A stretch of 64,000 nt of DNA from CAIWHR01 sp963713275 (GTDB lineage: Bacteria > Pseudomonadota > Gammaproteobacteria > Burkholderiales > Casimicrobiaceae), in contig CAVQLG010000021.1 of NCBI GenBank assembly GCA_963713275.1, forward strand, positions 62,001-126,000, in the 5' to 3' direction. Below are positions 33,989 through 42,617 of the stretch, piece by piece; the stretch's first letter is position 1; every line of letters starts with the position of its first letter. The notes beneath the pieces were generated by a model. It ran no database searches. It had not been told where the DNA came from and worked only from the letters and a program-made list of their open reading frames with translations. A program made the translations under genes and the position numbers.

Positions 33989-34636
33989 TCAGAGATAATC
34001 GGCGCCCAGCCGGTCGAGCAGCTTGCGGTCCTTGCCCACGAGATAGGGCGCGATCAACGAGAGCACCTGGTAGGCACCGCGGCCGAAGTCGATCCCGCCC
34101 TGCGGGGAGTGCACCGAGCGGACCATGCGTTGAAACGACTGCCAGTAGGTCGCGACGAGCACCACGTTCTGCGCGAGGGCGGCGATCTCGCCCTCCGTTG
34201 CACGCATCCGGCCCGCCGCGACCATGCCCCGGCACAGCTCCACCACGGTGTCCACGCCCCGGCGCAACAGCTCGCCGGCGCGCGTGCCGATGCGCCGGTT
34301 GCGCGAAGCAAGCTCGTCGAGGTCGCGATACAGGAAGCGCACTCCCCACATCTCTTCCTGCAACAGGTGCAGGACGAACCAGAAGTCCTCGACGTCGATC
34401 GGGCGCCCGTCCGGCGTGGCGAGCAGCGGCAGCACGCGCGCCTCGTAGGCGGCGAAGAGCTCGCCGATGATCTCGTCCTTGTTGCGGAAGTGGTAGTACA
34501 GGTTGCCCGGCGAGATGTTCATCTCGTCGGCAATGTCCGCCGTGGTGATGTTCGGCTCGCCGAATCGGTTGAAGAGGTCGAGGCTTGTCTCCAGGATGCG
34601 CTCGCGCGTGCGGCGCGGTCGTTTCTTTTCTGCCAT
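33989..34636 (-). CDS. TetR-family regulator near storage-lipid genes
   Basis: 215 aa. The N-terminal helix-turn-helix RILETSLDLFNRFGEPNITT to GNLYYHFRNKDEIIGELF is typical TetR. The ligand domain has the long pattern FWFVLHLLQEEMWGVRFLYR. ATG at 34636 (MAEKKRPRRTRE) is chosen because the frame upstream is Arg/Ala read-through. It is convergent with the WS/DGAT gene; target and ligand are unknown, possibly acyl-CoA. Confidence 0.9.
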   Translation of the reverse strand: MAEKKRPRRTRERILETSLDLFNRFGEPNITTADIADEMNISPGNLYYHFRNKDEIIGELFAAYEARVLPLLATPDGRPIDVEDFWFVLHLLQEEMWGVRFLYRDLDELASRNRRIGTRAGELLRRGVDTVVELCRGMVAAGRMRATEGEIAALAQNVVLVATYWQSFQRMVRSVHSPQGGIDFGRGAYQVLSLIAPYLVGKDRKLLDRLGADYL

Positions 34637-34842
34637 GGCAATCCGGCCCGACGCGATAGCGAGCCTGGAGCCCAGTGTAGAGCGCTGCGCAGGCGCTGGC
34701 AAACGGGCAAGGCGCAGGCGCGAAAGCCGGCTCGCCGCTGCGTCACCCCCCTCGGCCGGCCGCGACCGACTCCTGCGCCCGCGCGGGGGATTCCCGCGCC
34801 CGCGCCTCGAACGCCGGGCATTGCGAGGGCCGCCCCCGCGCG

Positions 34843-36114
34843 TCAGTGGGCGTGCCGCAGCCAGCGCTCGAGCTGGTCGAGCGTATGGTTGAGGTCCCGG
34901 GTCGTCTGCCGGACGTCGGTGCTGCCAGGACGCGACCGCAGCGGACGCGGGTCGTTGACCGCGCGGGTAATGTTGCGGTGGAAGTCCTGCAGCCGGTCAT
35001 GGCGTAGCGAGATGCCGTGCCGCTCGAGCTGGGGTGTGAGCTCCGCCGCGCAGGAGCGCAGCCGCTGCCGGATCTTGCGGAACGCCGAGGCGCACAGGTG
35101 TTTGCGCTGCTTGTAGCTGAACACGTTGGCGAAGAACAGCTCCGCATCCTCGCGGTCGGGCTCGAACAGCACGATGTCCGCGTGCGGATACTGCCGCATG
35201 TAGCGCTCCATCCCGACGTGCATCCGCGAGTGGATGATGGCGCGGAAGGTCTGCGAGAGCACCACCGGCAGGCCGCCTTCGTTCAGCTTCTCGACGGTGA
35301 GCCGGCTGTTCCCGGACCGGGCCCGGCTGGCATCGAACGGCACCAGCGGGTTGACGCAAAGCAGCAGGTCGACGCCTTGCTCCAGCGCCACCGACGCGTG
35401 CAGCGTCTTGTTGAGCGCGCCGTCGACGTAGTGCTCGCCCTTGATCAGCACCGGGGGAAAGAGCCCGGGCAGCGCGGCCGAAGCCTCGATGGCGCGCGAA
35501 ATCGGTACGTCGTCGTAGCCGCGCCCCCCGAAAGTCACCGAGGCGCCGGTATCGAGGTTGGTGGCGACGAGGTAGAGCTTTCGCGACAGCTCCCGGAAGT
35601 CGTTCGTCCGGCCCGGCGCCGAGAACAGGGCCGTCAGGTAACGGTCGATCGCGTCGTTGTCGAAAACACCCGTCGGTATCGCGTGGGTGACCACCGCATA
35701 CGATTCCATCAGGCTGTGGTGCAGCGGATCGCCCAGGTACTCCCGCGTGGCGTGGGCAAGGATGGCGGGCAGCGATGCAACGCGACGGGCGTACTCGCGC
35801 AGCGCCGGGCGCAGGAAGATCTCGGGCTTCATCGTCGCGTCGATGCCATCCTCGATGAACAACCGGTAGAGCTGCGCCGGCGACACGCCGTTGGCCAGCG
35901 CCGCGGCGACGAAGCCGCCCGACGACACGCCGACGTAGACGTCGAGATCGGTGACGTCGATGCCCTCGAGCGAATCGTCCAGCGCCAGCATCGCGCCGAC
36001 TTCATAGATGGCACCCAACGGACCCCCGCCCGCAAGGGCCAGCCCCACACTTGGTCGTCCTCCAGTATGTCGGCGCAGCCGCGACGCGCGCCCAGGGACA
36101 ACGCCCGCCGGCAT
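34843..36114 (-). CDS. Patatin-like phospholipase with long C-terminal extension
   Basis: 423 aa. The patatin domain has the oxyanion loop LALAGGGPLGAIYEVG, the nucleophile elbow GVSSG with S64, and the catalytic-dyad Asp in HYVDGALNK. About 170 further residues are charged and helical (MERYMRQYPHADIVLFEPDR and onward), which suggests interaction or regulation. Start 36114 follows GGAGGGG; an ATG at 36132 lies before that site. A role in lipid or PHA-granule mobilisation is an inference from neighbours. Confidence 0.9.
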   Translation of the reverse strand: MPAGVVPGRASRLRRHTGGRPSVGLALAGGGPLGAIYEVGAMLALDDSLEGIDVTDLDVYVGVSSGGFVAAALANGVSPAQLYRLFIEDGIDATMKPEIFLRPALREYARRVASLPAILAHATREYLGDPLHHSLMESYAVVTHAIPTGVFDNDAIDRYLTALFSAPGRTNDFRELSRKLYLVATNLDTGASVTFGGRGYDDVPISRAIEASAALPGLFPPVLIKGEHYVDGALNKTLHASVALEQGVDLLLCVNPLVPFDASRARSGNSRLTVEKLNEGGLPVVLSQTFRAIIHSRMHVGMERYMRQYPHADIVLFEPDREDAELFFANVFSYKQRKHLCASAFRKIRQRLRSCAAELTPQLERHGISLRHDRLQDFHRNITRAVNDPRPLRSRPGSTDVRQTTRDLNHTLDQLERWLRHAH

Positions 36115-36211
36115 GGTTCCCCTCCGTTGCATCGTTGTTCTCCCAGCACCGACCGCGGCGTCGGCGTCGGCGCCGCGGAACGGACTTAGTGGTCCACCGA
36201 GTCTACCGCAC

Positions 36212-36700
36212 TCAGACGGCCTTGGCTGCGGCCTTCTTCGTCGAGCGCTTGGCTGCGCCGACGGCCTTGGTCGTGCGTGGCGCTGCGGCCTTGCGCGCGC
36301 GCTTCGCCGCCGCTGCCCGCTTGCCCCGCGCCTGGGCCTTCTTCATCAGCGGCAGATCGACCATCGGTAGCGTTCTCGGCAGTGTTTCACGAACGATCGT
36401 GGCCGCCGAGTCGCCGCAGCTGCGCACCGTCGTCTCGACGTTATGGCGGGTGCGCCGCCACAACGAGTTCACGCGAGTGACCGAGCCCTCGAGCTGGTCG
36501 CCCACGAAACGGATGGCGCGCGATTCGACCGCGGTGCCCTCCCTGACCAGCGATTTCAGCATGGTGCCCGCGTCGTTCTGCACCCAGTCACGGGTGACGA
36601 CCGCGGCGCCCAGGCCGGCGAGCCACACCTGCCGCGAAGCAGCCATCGCCGCTTCGCTGAGGTGACCGGGCTGGAAATTGATCGAGGCTTGCTTGCGCAT
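36212..36700 (-). CDS. Second phasin-family protein with histone-like tail
   Basis: 162 aa. The N-terminal half has AMAASRQVWLAGLGAAVVTR and VREGTAVESRAIRFVGDQLE, matching the phasin pattern of the gene at 31385. The C-terminal 50 residues are a Lys/Ala/Arg-rich PhaF-like repeat. It is shorter than the first phasin. It is transcribed leftward from a promoter region whose layout mirrors that of the first phasin. Confidence 0.88.
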   Translation of the reverse strand: MRKQASINFQPGHLSEAAMAASRQVWLAGLGAAVVTRDWVQNDAGTMLKSLVREGTAVESRAIRFVGDQLEGSVTRVNSLWRRTRHNVETTVRSCGDSAATIVRETLPRTLPMVDLPLMKKAQARGKRAAAAKRARKAAAPRTTKAVGAAKRSTKKAAAKAV

Positions 36701-37095
36701 GGTATGTCCCTTTCGAAAGATGAAGGATCTCGCGCACGATCTGCGATTGGACACAATATAGCCCGGGTGCGTTAGAGCAAACACACTAAACGATGGCGTC
36801 CCGCGCCCGCGCCCGGCCCTTGTGCCGGAGCGTGCCCGCGGCGCGCGGCGGCAGCACGTGGTGGGCGCGCTGAGCTCGCCCTGACGGTGGTGCCCCTTCC
36901 TGCCCACCGTGCCGGAGGGCGAGGCGCCCGCGCTCCGAGCGCGCTCGTCCGGCGCATTGCCCGGTCGAGTCGGGTGCCCCGCCGCAGCCCCTTGGACATC
37001 ACCGGCGTACAGCGTGCGAGACCGCTTGGCATCGGCTAGACTGCCCGGGCGGGCGCCGGCGGCGCTCCGACAAAGCGATCGCCTCCTGCAGAACC
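36701..37095. other. Intergenic region with mirrored phasin control element
   Basis: 395 bp without a gene. On the minus strand TGCTCTAACGCA (36779-36768) is followed after 7 bp by TATATT (36760-36755), matching the element before the other phasin gene. The rest to 37095 is GC-rich and shows no supported feature. Confidence 0.5.
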
Positions 37096-37842
37096 ATGCC
37101 CACGACGACCTCGAACGGCCATCCCGCCCGGGCGGCACTGCTGCACGAACTGCAGCGCGTGCAGGACCTGCACGCGGACCGGCAGCGCAACGCCGACCTC
37201 GACCGGGCACTGGACCAGCTCGGGGTCTGGCAGTCGCGGCGCCTGCGCGCGACCTACCCGGACCTCGCTGCGCACCCGCGCTACGCGGATGCAATCGCGT
37301 TCTTCCTGTCCGACCTCTACGGCAGCGACTTCGCGCAGCGCGACGCCGATCTCGCCCGCGTCGTACCGCTGATGGTGCGCATGCTGCCCGAGCGCGTGAT
37401 CGCGACCGTGGCCATGGCGCTGGAATTGAACACGCTGGCGCAGGAACTCGACCGACTGCTCCTGGCACAGCTGCCGCACCCGGACGCGACGCTCACTGTC
37501 GCAGCGTATTGCCAGGCCTTTCGCGCGATGGGGCATCGCCCGGAGCGAGGGCGTCAGGTCGAACTCATCGGCGAGATCGGCCGCGGCCTCGACAGCGTCG
37601 TCCGCAAGCCGTTCATCCATGCCGCGCTGGTGATGATGCGCCAGCCGGCGCGCCTGGCCGGCCTCGCCGTTCTGCACGACTTCCTGGAGCGCGGGTTCGA
37701 AGCCTTTCACAAGATGCACGGCGCCGAGCACTTCCTGGCGACGATCGACGCACGCGAACGCGCGCTGTTCGACCGCATCTTCGCCGGGGAGGAGGCGCCG
37801 TTCGAAGACCCGCTCGCGCAGACAGCGCGCGGCGCCGGTTGA
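37096..37842 (+). CDS. FFLEELY-motif conserved hypothetical protein
   Basis: 248 aa, all helical in composition. The recognisable block is YADAIAFFLSDLYGSDFAQRD, a variant of the FFLEELY motif seen in a conserved bacterial family of unknown function. Other blocks are PLMVRMLPERVIATVAMALE and a C-terminal LHDFLERGFEAFHKMHGA. It is convergent with a PHA-granule protein gene, 16 bp between stops. No enzymatic signature is seen. Confidence 0.8.
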   Translation: MPTTTSNGHPARAALLHELQRVQDLHADRQRNADLDRALDQLGVWQSRRLRATYPDLAAHPRYADAIAFFLSDLYGSDFAQRDADLARVVPLMVRMLPERVIATVAMALELNTLAQELDRLLLAQLPHPDATLTVAAYCQAFRAMGHRPERGRQVELIGEIGRGLDSVVRKPFIHAALVMMRQPARLAGLAVLHDFLERGFEAFHKMHGAEHFLATIDARERALFDRIFAGEEAPFEDPLAQTARGAG

Positions 37843-37858
37843 GACGCCGGGCGGTGGT

Positions 37859-38146
37859 TCACGCCTGCGGCTTGTTGAAGCGCTTGTCGAATTCCTTGTG
37901 CACCTCGCGCTCGATCGCCGGCTTGATCGCTCCCAACAGCAGTCCCAGCTTGCAATGGAGCCGCACCTCGTACTTGAGGATGTGCAGTTCGCCGGTAAGA
38001 CCGGGCCGGTGGAAGGCGATGCGGTCGCCGTGCCACGTGTAGTCGAGGTCGAAGCGCTCGTTGAGGTCCTCGGCGACTTTCTGCGCCGCTTCCTTCGCCT
38101 TCTTGTGCGGCAGGGCATGCTTCTTGGACATCAGGATCGTCGGCAT
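37859..38146 (-). CDS. Polyhydroxyalkanoic acid system (PHA granule region) protein
   Basis: 95 aa. KKAKEAAQKVAEDLNERFDL, TWHGDRIAFHRPGLTGELHI and GAIKPAIEREVHKEFDKRF match the PHA_gran_rgn family of small proteins linked to polyhydroxyalkanoate granules. ATG at 38146 gives the normal family length; the longer upstream frame is read-through. Together with two phasins it argues that the organism makes PHA, although no PHA synthase is in the window. Confidence 0.9.
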   Translation of the reverse strand: MPTILMSKKHALPHKKAKEAAQKVAEDLNERFDLDYTWHGDRIAFHRPGLTGELHILKYEVRLHCKLGLLLGAIKPAIEREVHKEFDKRFNKPQA

Positions 38147-38318
38147 GGACGGTTCTCCGGGGCGCGTGGGCAGTATAGCCAATGCCGAAGCGCTTGCACC
38201 GGCGCGGCCGCGAGACCCGCCGGCGGTTCGCGTCCGGCCGGCGCAATCCCCGCGACGAATCGCCGCATCCGCATTGAACGCCCGGGAGTGCGGTGGTCGG
38301 CGCACGGCGGCGGAGCGG

Positions 38319-39515
38319 TCAACGCCCCGCGAGCACCGATTCCCTGGACAGGAGCCGGGCGGAAGCTAATAGCGCGGCAAGCGCCAGCAAGCTCGGCAGC
38401 GCGAAGGCCTGAGCCCATTCGCCGAACACCAGCGTTTCGCCGCGCAGCACGCGCGACAGCAGTGCGTACTGCCCGGCGATCGGCACCGAAAGCAGCCACT
38501 CCGGATCCTTGCGGCGCATGAACATCTGCACGACGGGGAGGATCGACGCCGCGAACAGCAGCACCGAGACGTTGGCCTGCGCCTCGCGCACACTGCGGCC
38601 GCGCATGCCCATGTACAGCAACACCGCTGTGCTGAGCAGCACGAGCGGCGCGAGAATCGCCACGAACGCCGCGTACTGCCGCAGCCCGAACACGAACGGG
38701 ATTCCGACCGAAGGCAGCGGCGCGAAGCGCAGCGTCAGATAGAAGCCGCCGAGCGTGACGGCGACAACCAGCGCGTCCTGCACGCACAGCGCGATCCACT
38801 TGCCGACCGCAAGCTCGAGCGGCGCGGCGGGTGTGGTGAGCAGCGGCTCGAGCGAGCCCCGTTCGCGCTCGCCGGCGGTCATGTCCAGCGCCGCGGCCGT
38901 CGCCCCCATCAGCGCCGCGAAGAGCCCGTAGTACGCGAGCAATCCCAGCACCAGGGCCCCGGAGCTCTGCGGCGTGGCGAAGTCCCGCGCTTCGACCTGC
39001 AGCGGACTTCCGACCTCGGGGGCGATGCCCCGCAGCAGCAGCCGGCCCTGGCCCCACTCGGCGGAGAACGCCCGCAGCAGCGCCTCCGCCTGGTCGATCG
39101 ACGCCCGGGCCCGCTCGCGCGAGCGGTCGAAGTAAAGCCGCAGCTTGCCGCTGCGCCCGGCGGCCACGTCGCGGGCGAAATCCCCGTCGACTTCGAGCAC
39201 GACGTCGAGGTCCCCGTCCCGGACCTTCTGCGCGTAGTCCGCGGGCGCGACTTCGAGCCGGGTCTGCTGGCGCACGAGAAAGGCGGCCAGCGCCGGAGCG
39301 TGCTCGATCCCCACCACCGGCAACGCCAGCTCGCGGCTGCGGTCGAGCTGGCCCGCGATCAGGTTCAGCACCAGCAGCAGCAGCAGCGGCCCCGCGGCGA
39401 CCGCGGTGAGGAGGACCACCAGCATCGAACGGCGGTCGCGGAACGTGTCCACGATTTCCTTGCGCGCGATGCTGCCCACGCGCGATGCCACCCGCCGGTC
39501 GCCGAGGGCGGTCAT
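38319..39515 (-). CDS. ABC-2 type permease, NatB-like
   Basis: 398 aa. One N-terminal transmembrane helix (VVLLTAVAAGPLLLLLVLNL) is followed by a large extracytoplasmic domain (residues about 60-190). A C-terminal bundle of five or six helices includes GERERGSLEPLLTTPAAPLE. This is the NatB/CcmB-like ABC-2 exporter layout; NatAB of Bacillus exports sodium, but other members export peptides or lipids. The ATPase gene lies upstream in the same direction. Confidence 0.9.
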   Translation of the reverse strand: MTALGDRRVASRVGSIARKEIVDTFRDRRSMLVVLLTAVAAGPLLLLLVLNLIAGQLDRSRELALPVVGIEHAPALAAFLVRQQTRLEVAPADYAQKVRDGDLDVVLEVDGDFARDVAAGRSGKLRLYFDRSRERARASIDQAEALLRAFSAEWGQGRLLLRGIAPEVGSPLQVEARDFATPQSSGALVLGLLAYYGLFAALMGATAAALDMTAGERERGSLEPLLTTPAAPLELAVGKWIALCVQDALVVAVTLGGFYLTLRFAPLPSVGIPFVFGLRQYAAFVAILAPLVLLSTAVLLYMGMRGRSVREAQANVSVLLFAASILPVVQMFMRRKDPEWLLSVPIAGQYALLSRVLRGETLVFGEWAQAFALPSLLALAALLASARLLSRESVLAGR

Positions 39516-39683
39516 CGCCGGCTCGCCGCAGCCGCGGCCAAGGACGGCGGCGGGAGGCGACGGCGCAGCCGGCGTGCCCGGCGCCCGACCGCGGCGCAGT
39601 GCGCGCGTGCCAGCCCGGCGCTGCAGGTCGCGCACGTGGTCGCGCGCTCGCGGTGGCCCGGCTGGGGTTTCATGGGACGAGCC

Positions 39684-40427
39684 TCATGGGGCGAACTGCC
39701 CGCCGGCGCCCAGCAGGCGCACGAAGGCATCCTCCATCGACGCCGCGCCGGTGCCCGCGATCAGCTCGCTCGCCGTGCCGATGGCGACCGCGCGACCGTG
39801 ATCGAGGACGACGATCCGGTCGCACAAGGCCGTGACCTCCTGCATCACGTGCGAGGAGTACAGCACGCAGCGGCCCTCGGCGCGCAGACGTCGCAATAGG
39901 TCGCGCAGCGCCCGCGTGCTCATGATGTCGAGACCGTTGGTCGGCTCATCGAGCAGGATCGTGTCCGGATCGTGCACCAGCGCCCGCGCGATGGCCACCT
40001 TCATCCGTTCGCCCTGCGAGAACCCCGCGCTGCGCCGGTCCGCGAGGTCGGCGATGCCCAGCGCATCGAGTACGGCGTCGACCCGCGAGGCGAGGGCCGG
40101 CCCGGACAGGCCGTGCAACGTGCCGAAGTAGCGCACGTTCTCGCGCGCGGTGAGCCGGGGATAGAGCCCGCGGGCGTCGGAGAGCACACCGATGCGGCGG
40201 CGCACCTCGAAGCGGTCCCGGACGACGTCGTGCCCGGCAACTTCCGCTCGGCCGGCGTCGGCGACCACCAATGTCGCAAGCATCCTCAGGAGCGTCGTCT
40301 TTCCGGCACCGTTCGGCCCGAGCAGGCCCGTGATCTCGCCATCGGGGGCGGTGAAGCGCACCCGATCGACCGCACGGACCTCGCGGCGCTTCCCGAAGCC
40401 CTTGACGAGGTCCTCGACGACGATCAC
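39684..40427 (-). CDS. ABC transporter ATPase, NatA-like
   Basis: 247 aa from a GTG that overlaps the upstream hydrolase stop (GTGA). Walker A is GLLGPNGAGKTTLLRM, the signature is SAGFSQGERMKVAIARAL, Walker B is TILLDEPTNGLD, and the H-loop is YSSHVMQEV. It pairs with the NatB-like permease 168 bp downstream. Confidence 0.93.
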   Translation of the reverse strand: MIVVEDLVKGFGKRREVRAVDRVRFTAPDGEITGLLGPNGAGKTTLLRMLATLVVADAGRAEVAGHDVVRDRFEVRRRIGVLSDARGLYPRLTARENVRYFGTLHGLSGPALASRVDAVLDALGIADLADRRSAGFSQGERMKVAIARALVHDPDTILLDEPTNGLDIMSTRALRDLLRRLRAEGRCVLYSSHVMQEVTALCDRIVVLDHGRAVAIGTASELIAGTGAASMEDAFVRLLGAGGQFAP

Positions 40428-41966
40428 AGCTGCGGCCCCAGCCGGTCCGGCCACAGCGGGGGACGGTCCGTCGTGGCAAGGAAGTCGATGCACGCCCCCG
40501 ACAACGACGCGACGCTGGCGGCGGCGACGAACTCCGCGATCAGCCGCGGCACGCACGCGTAGGTCGACACGATGTGGCCCGAGCCGCGCACCACGACCTG
40601 GCGGCTGTTCGACAGCGTCGCCGCGACGGCGGCCGCCCCTGCCGGCGGGGTCACCGGGTCGAGTCCGCCGGAGAGCAGCAGGGTCGGGACATCGCTCGTC
40701 ACCGGCGCCGCGAGGTCCGGGGTCGACGCCGCCTGCGGCCAGAGCGCGCAGACTTCGAAGGTGCTCGCCGCCAGCGCCCCGCTCTTCAGCGCTGCGAGTT
40801 CGCGACGCTCCTCGGGCGTGACCCGTGGCGCGTCCTCGTTGCAGATCACGGCGTAGTGCAGGACCTGGTTGATCTGCTCCGCCAGGCCCCCGGCCGATGC
40901 CTGCGCCGCCGCGAACAGCGCGGCGAAGTCGCCGGCGGCGGCACGTTCGACAATCTCGGGCAGCAGCGCGGCGCGCTCCGGCGCGTAGGTGAGCGCGAGC
41001 AGGCCCCCGAGGATTCGGTCGAAGGTCAGGGTGAGCTCACGCGGCACGCCGCGCCGCGGGTCCACGAATTCGATCCGCCGCCCCGAGATCGGGAACCCGC
41101 GCTCGAGCCGATCGAGGGCGCGCCCGAGGTCGGGATGCCGGGTGCGACACGGTGTGCTCGCCTCGCAGGCGGCGAGCACGTCGGCGAGCGCGCGCTCGCG
41201 CAGGACCGTCGCATCGCGCGGCACGGCCATCTGCGGCGGCGCCACGCCGTCGAGCACCATGCTGCGCACGCGTTCCGGGTGCCGGCGCAGGTACGCGAGC
41301 GCGACCCGGGAGCCGTAGCTGCCACCCCAGAGATTGACCTGCGGATAGCCGAAGCGCAGAGCGCACCGCCTCGACGTCGGCGACCCAGGCTTCGGTGGTG
41401 TACTGGCGCAAGTCGACGTCGCTCGCCGCGATCTCGCGCAGGCAGTCCCGCGCTCTCGCCACCGGGTCCGTTTCGAACGCCGACACGATGTCGTCGTCGG
41501 GGCCGAAGGCGGCGCAGCGCAGCGGTGACGAGCGGCCGGCGCCACGCTGGTCGAGGAGCACGATGTCGCGCGTTCTGCGTACTTCGCCCAGACGCAGCGC
41601 CAGCGGCGCGAGCTGGCTCGCCGCCTGACCGGGCCCGCCGGCGAGGACGAGCAGCGGGTCGCCCTTCGGCGCGACGGCGTTCGCCGGCAGCACCGCGACG
41701 AAGATGCCGATCGTCCGCCCCTCCGGGCGGCTGCGGTCCTCCGGAACGTCGAGCACGCCGCAGCGCGCCGTCACCGCGAGCTTCGGCAGCCGACACTCGG
41801 CGAGGGCCAGCGTGGCCGCCGGTCGGTCCTGCGCCATTCCGCAGCCGGCGAGCACGGCGAGCAGCGCGACGCCGCCGAGCCCGACGATCGTGCCCTGGGT
41901 GCCGACCCACCTGGGCGTCGCACCGGCAGCGAGCGGGCGCGCGTCCCGCCCCTCCTCGGGCCTCAC
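40424..41966 (-). CDS. TAP-like alpha/beta-hydrolase lipoprotein (frameshifted)
   Basis: N-terminal sequence with lipobox (GGVALLAVLAGCGMAQ) and PLLVLAGGPGQAA and VLLDQRGAGRSSPL (oxyanion and cap region) is in one frame. From about 41358 the protein continues in another frame with NLWGGSYGSRVALAYLRRH (nucleophile Ser), LLLSGGLDPVTPPAGA (Asp) and GSGHIV (His). This is the tripeptidyl-aminopeptidase/proline-iminopeptidase type with a TAP-like C-terminus. One base change near 41360 joins them. The start is uncertain (GTG 41966). Its stop overlaps the natA start, so hydrolase and exporter are probably functionally linked. Confidence 0.82.
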
Positions 41967-42253
41967 CGCGAACGTTGGCGGCCCGCGTCGACCACCGCGA
42001 GCGCCGTCAAGTCTGCAGGCCGCCGCATCGCGGTACCTTGGGTGACGACAGCGACGAGGCTCCCGGGCGCGGTCAGCGTGCGCGCGGCGTGCGCGTCGGC
42101 GACGATGGCGTCGCACGCGGCAGCCACGCCGGGCGAGTACGCGGGTGCCCGGTCGCGCTGATCGAGGAGCATGCTGGCGCGCGTAACCCCGATCTTGCCG
42201 GCGCTCGGCAGGTGGCGAACCTCGAGCGCGGCTTGGCGGAGCGACTCGTCCAT
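41963..42253 (-). pseudogene. NADP-malic enzyme (maeB) N-terminal remnant
   Basis: The first about 75 residues (MDESLRQAALE, then QRDRAPAYSPGVAAACDAIV and GSLVAVVTQGTA) match the start of bacterial malic enzymes such as MaeB, including the YSPGVA motif. The protein then leaves the family after GTA and stops at residue 96. NAD(P)-binding and phosphotransacetylase-like domains are missing. A deletion has apparently joined the 5' end of maeB to the hydrolase gene. Confidence 0.85.
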
Positions 42254-42489
42254 GGGCTTCGTCCGTGGGCTGGGGCTGGGTCGGGAAAACCGGTGATTCT
42301 ACGCGTGACACGTTCGGCGTCGAGCGCGTCCCGAGTCGCCGGGTGCGCGAATGCGCGAATGCGCGGATGTGCGGCACCCGCCGGAGCGGGGCGGGACGCA
42401 GGACTTGCGGCCCGCGCCGGTGCTCGCGGGGGTGGCCGGGCGGCGGGCCGGTGCCGCTGCTGTTCGCGCGGCAGCTGTCGCGCGGCAGC
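42254..42489. other. Intergenic stretch before the fad-cluster TetR promoter
   Basis: No gene is supported here. Near its left end it should hold the original promoter of maeB on the minus strand; no clear sigma-70 pair was found. The start of 42318-42370 has short GC-rich imperfect repeats (GCGAATGCGCGAATGCGCGGATG). Confidence 0.4.
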
Positions 42490-42533
42490 TTGACGCTGCC
42501 CGGCCCGCAACCCTATTATTCAAACGTTCGTTT
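42490..42533 (+). promoter_or_regulatory. Promoter and TetR-type operator of the fatty-acid degradation cluster
   Basis: TTGACG (42490-42495) and TATTAT (42514-42519) are spaced by 18 bp. Immediately downstream is the palindrome AAACGTTCGTTT (42522-42533). It has the AAAC-GTTT type half-sites used by acyl-CoA-responsive TetR regulators, so occupancy would block transcription. The TetR gene starts at 42618, suggesting autoregulation. Confidence 0.65.
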
Positions 42534-42617
42534 AACGCTTCGTGGCACGGCTCGGGCGGGAGCGTGGGCTTGCCCATGCTCCCGGCGACTCAACCGTTCG
42601 GCGCGGGGGCAGGCGCC

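Noticed and set aside
42318..42370. Short GCGAATGCGC-type repeats as a CRISPR or iteron array
   Set aside because: Units are short, imperfect and without spacers of constant length; no cas or rep gene is nearby.
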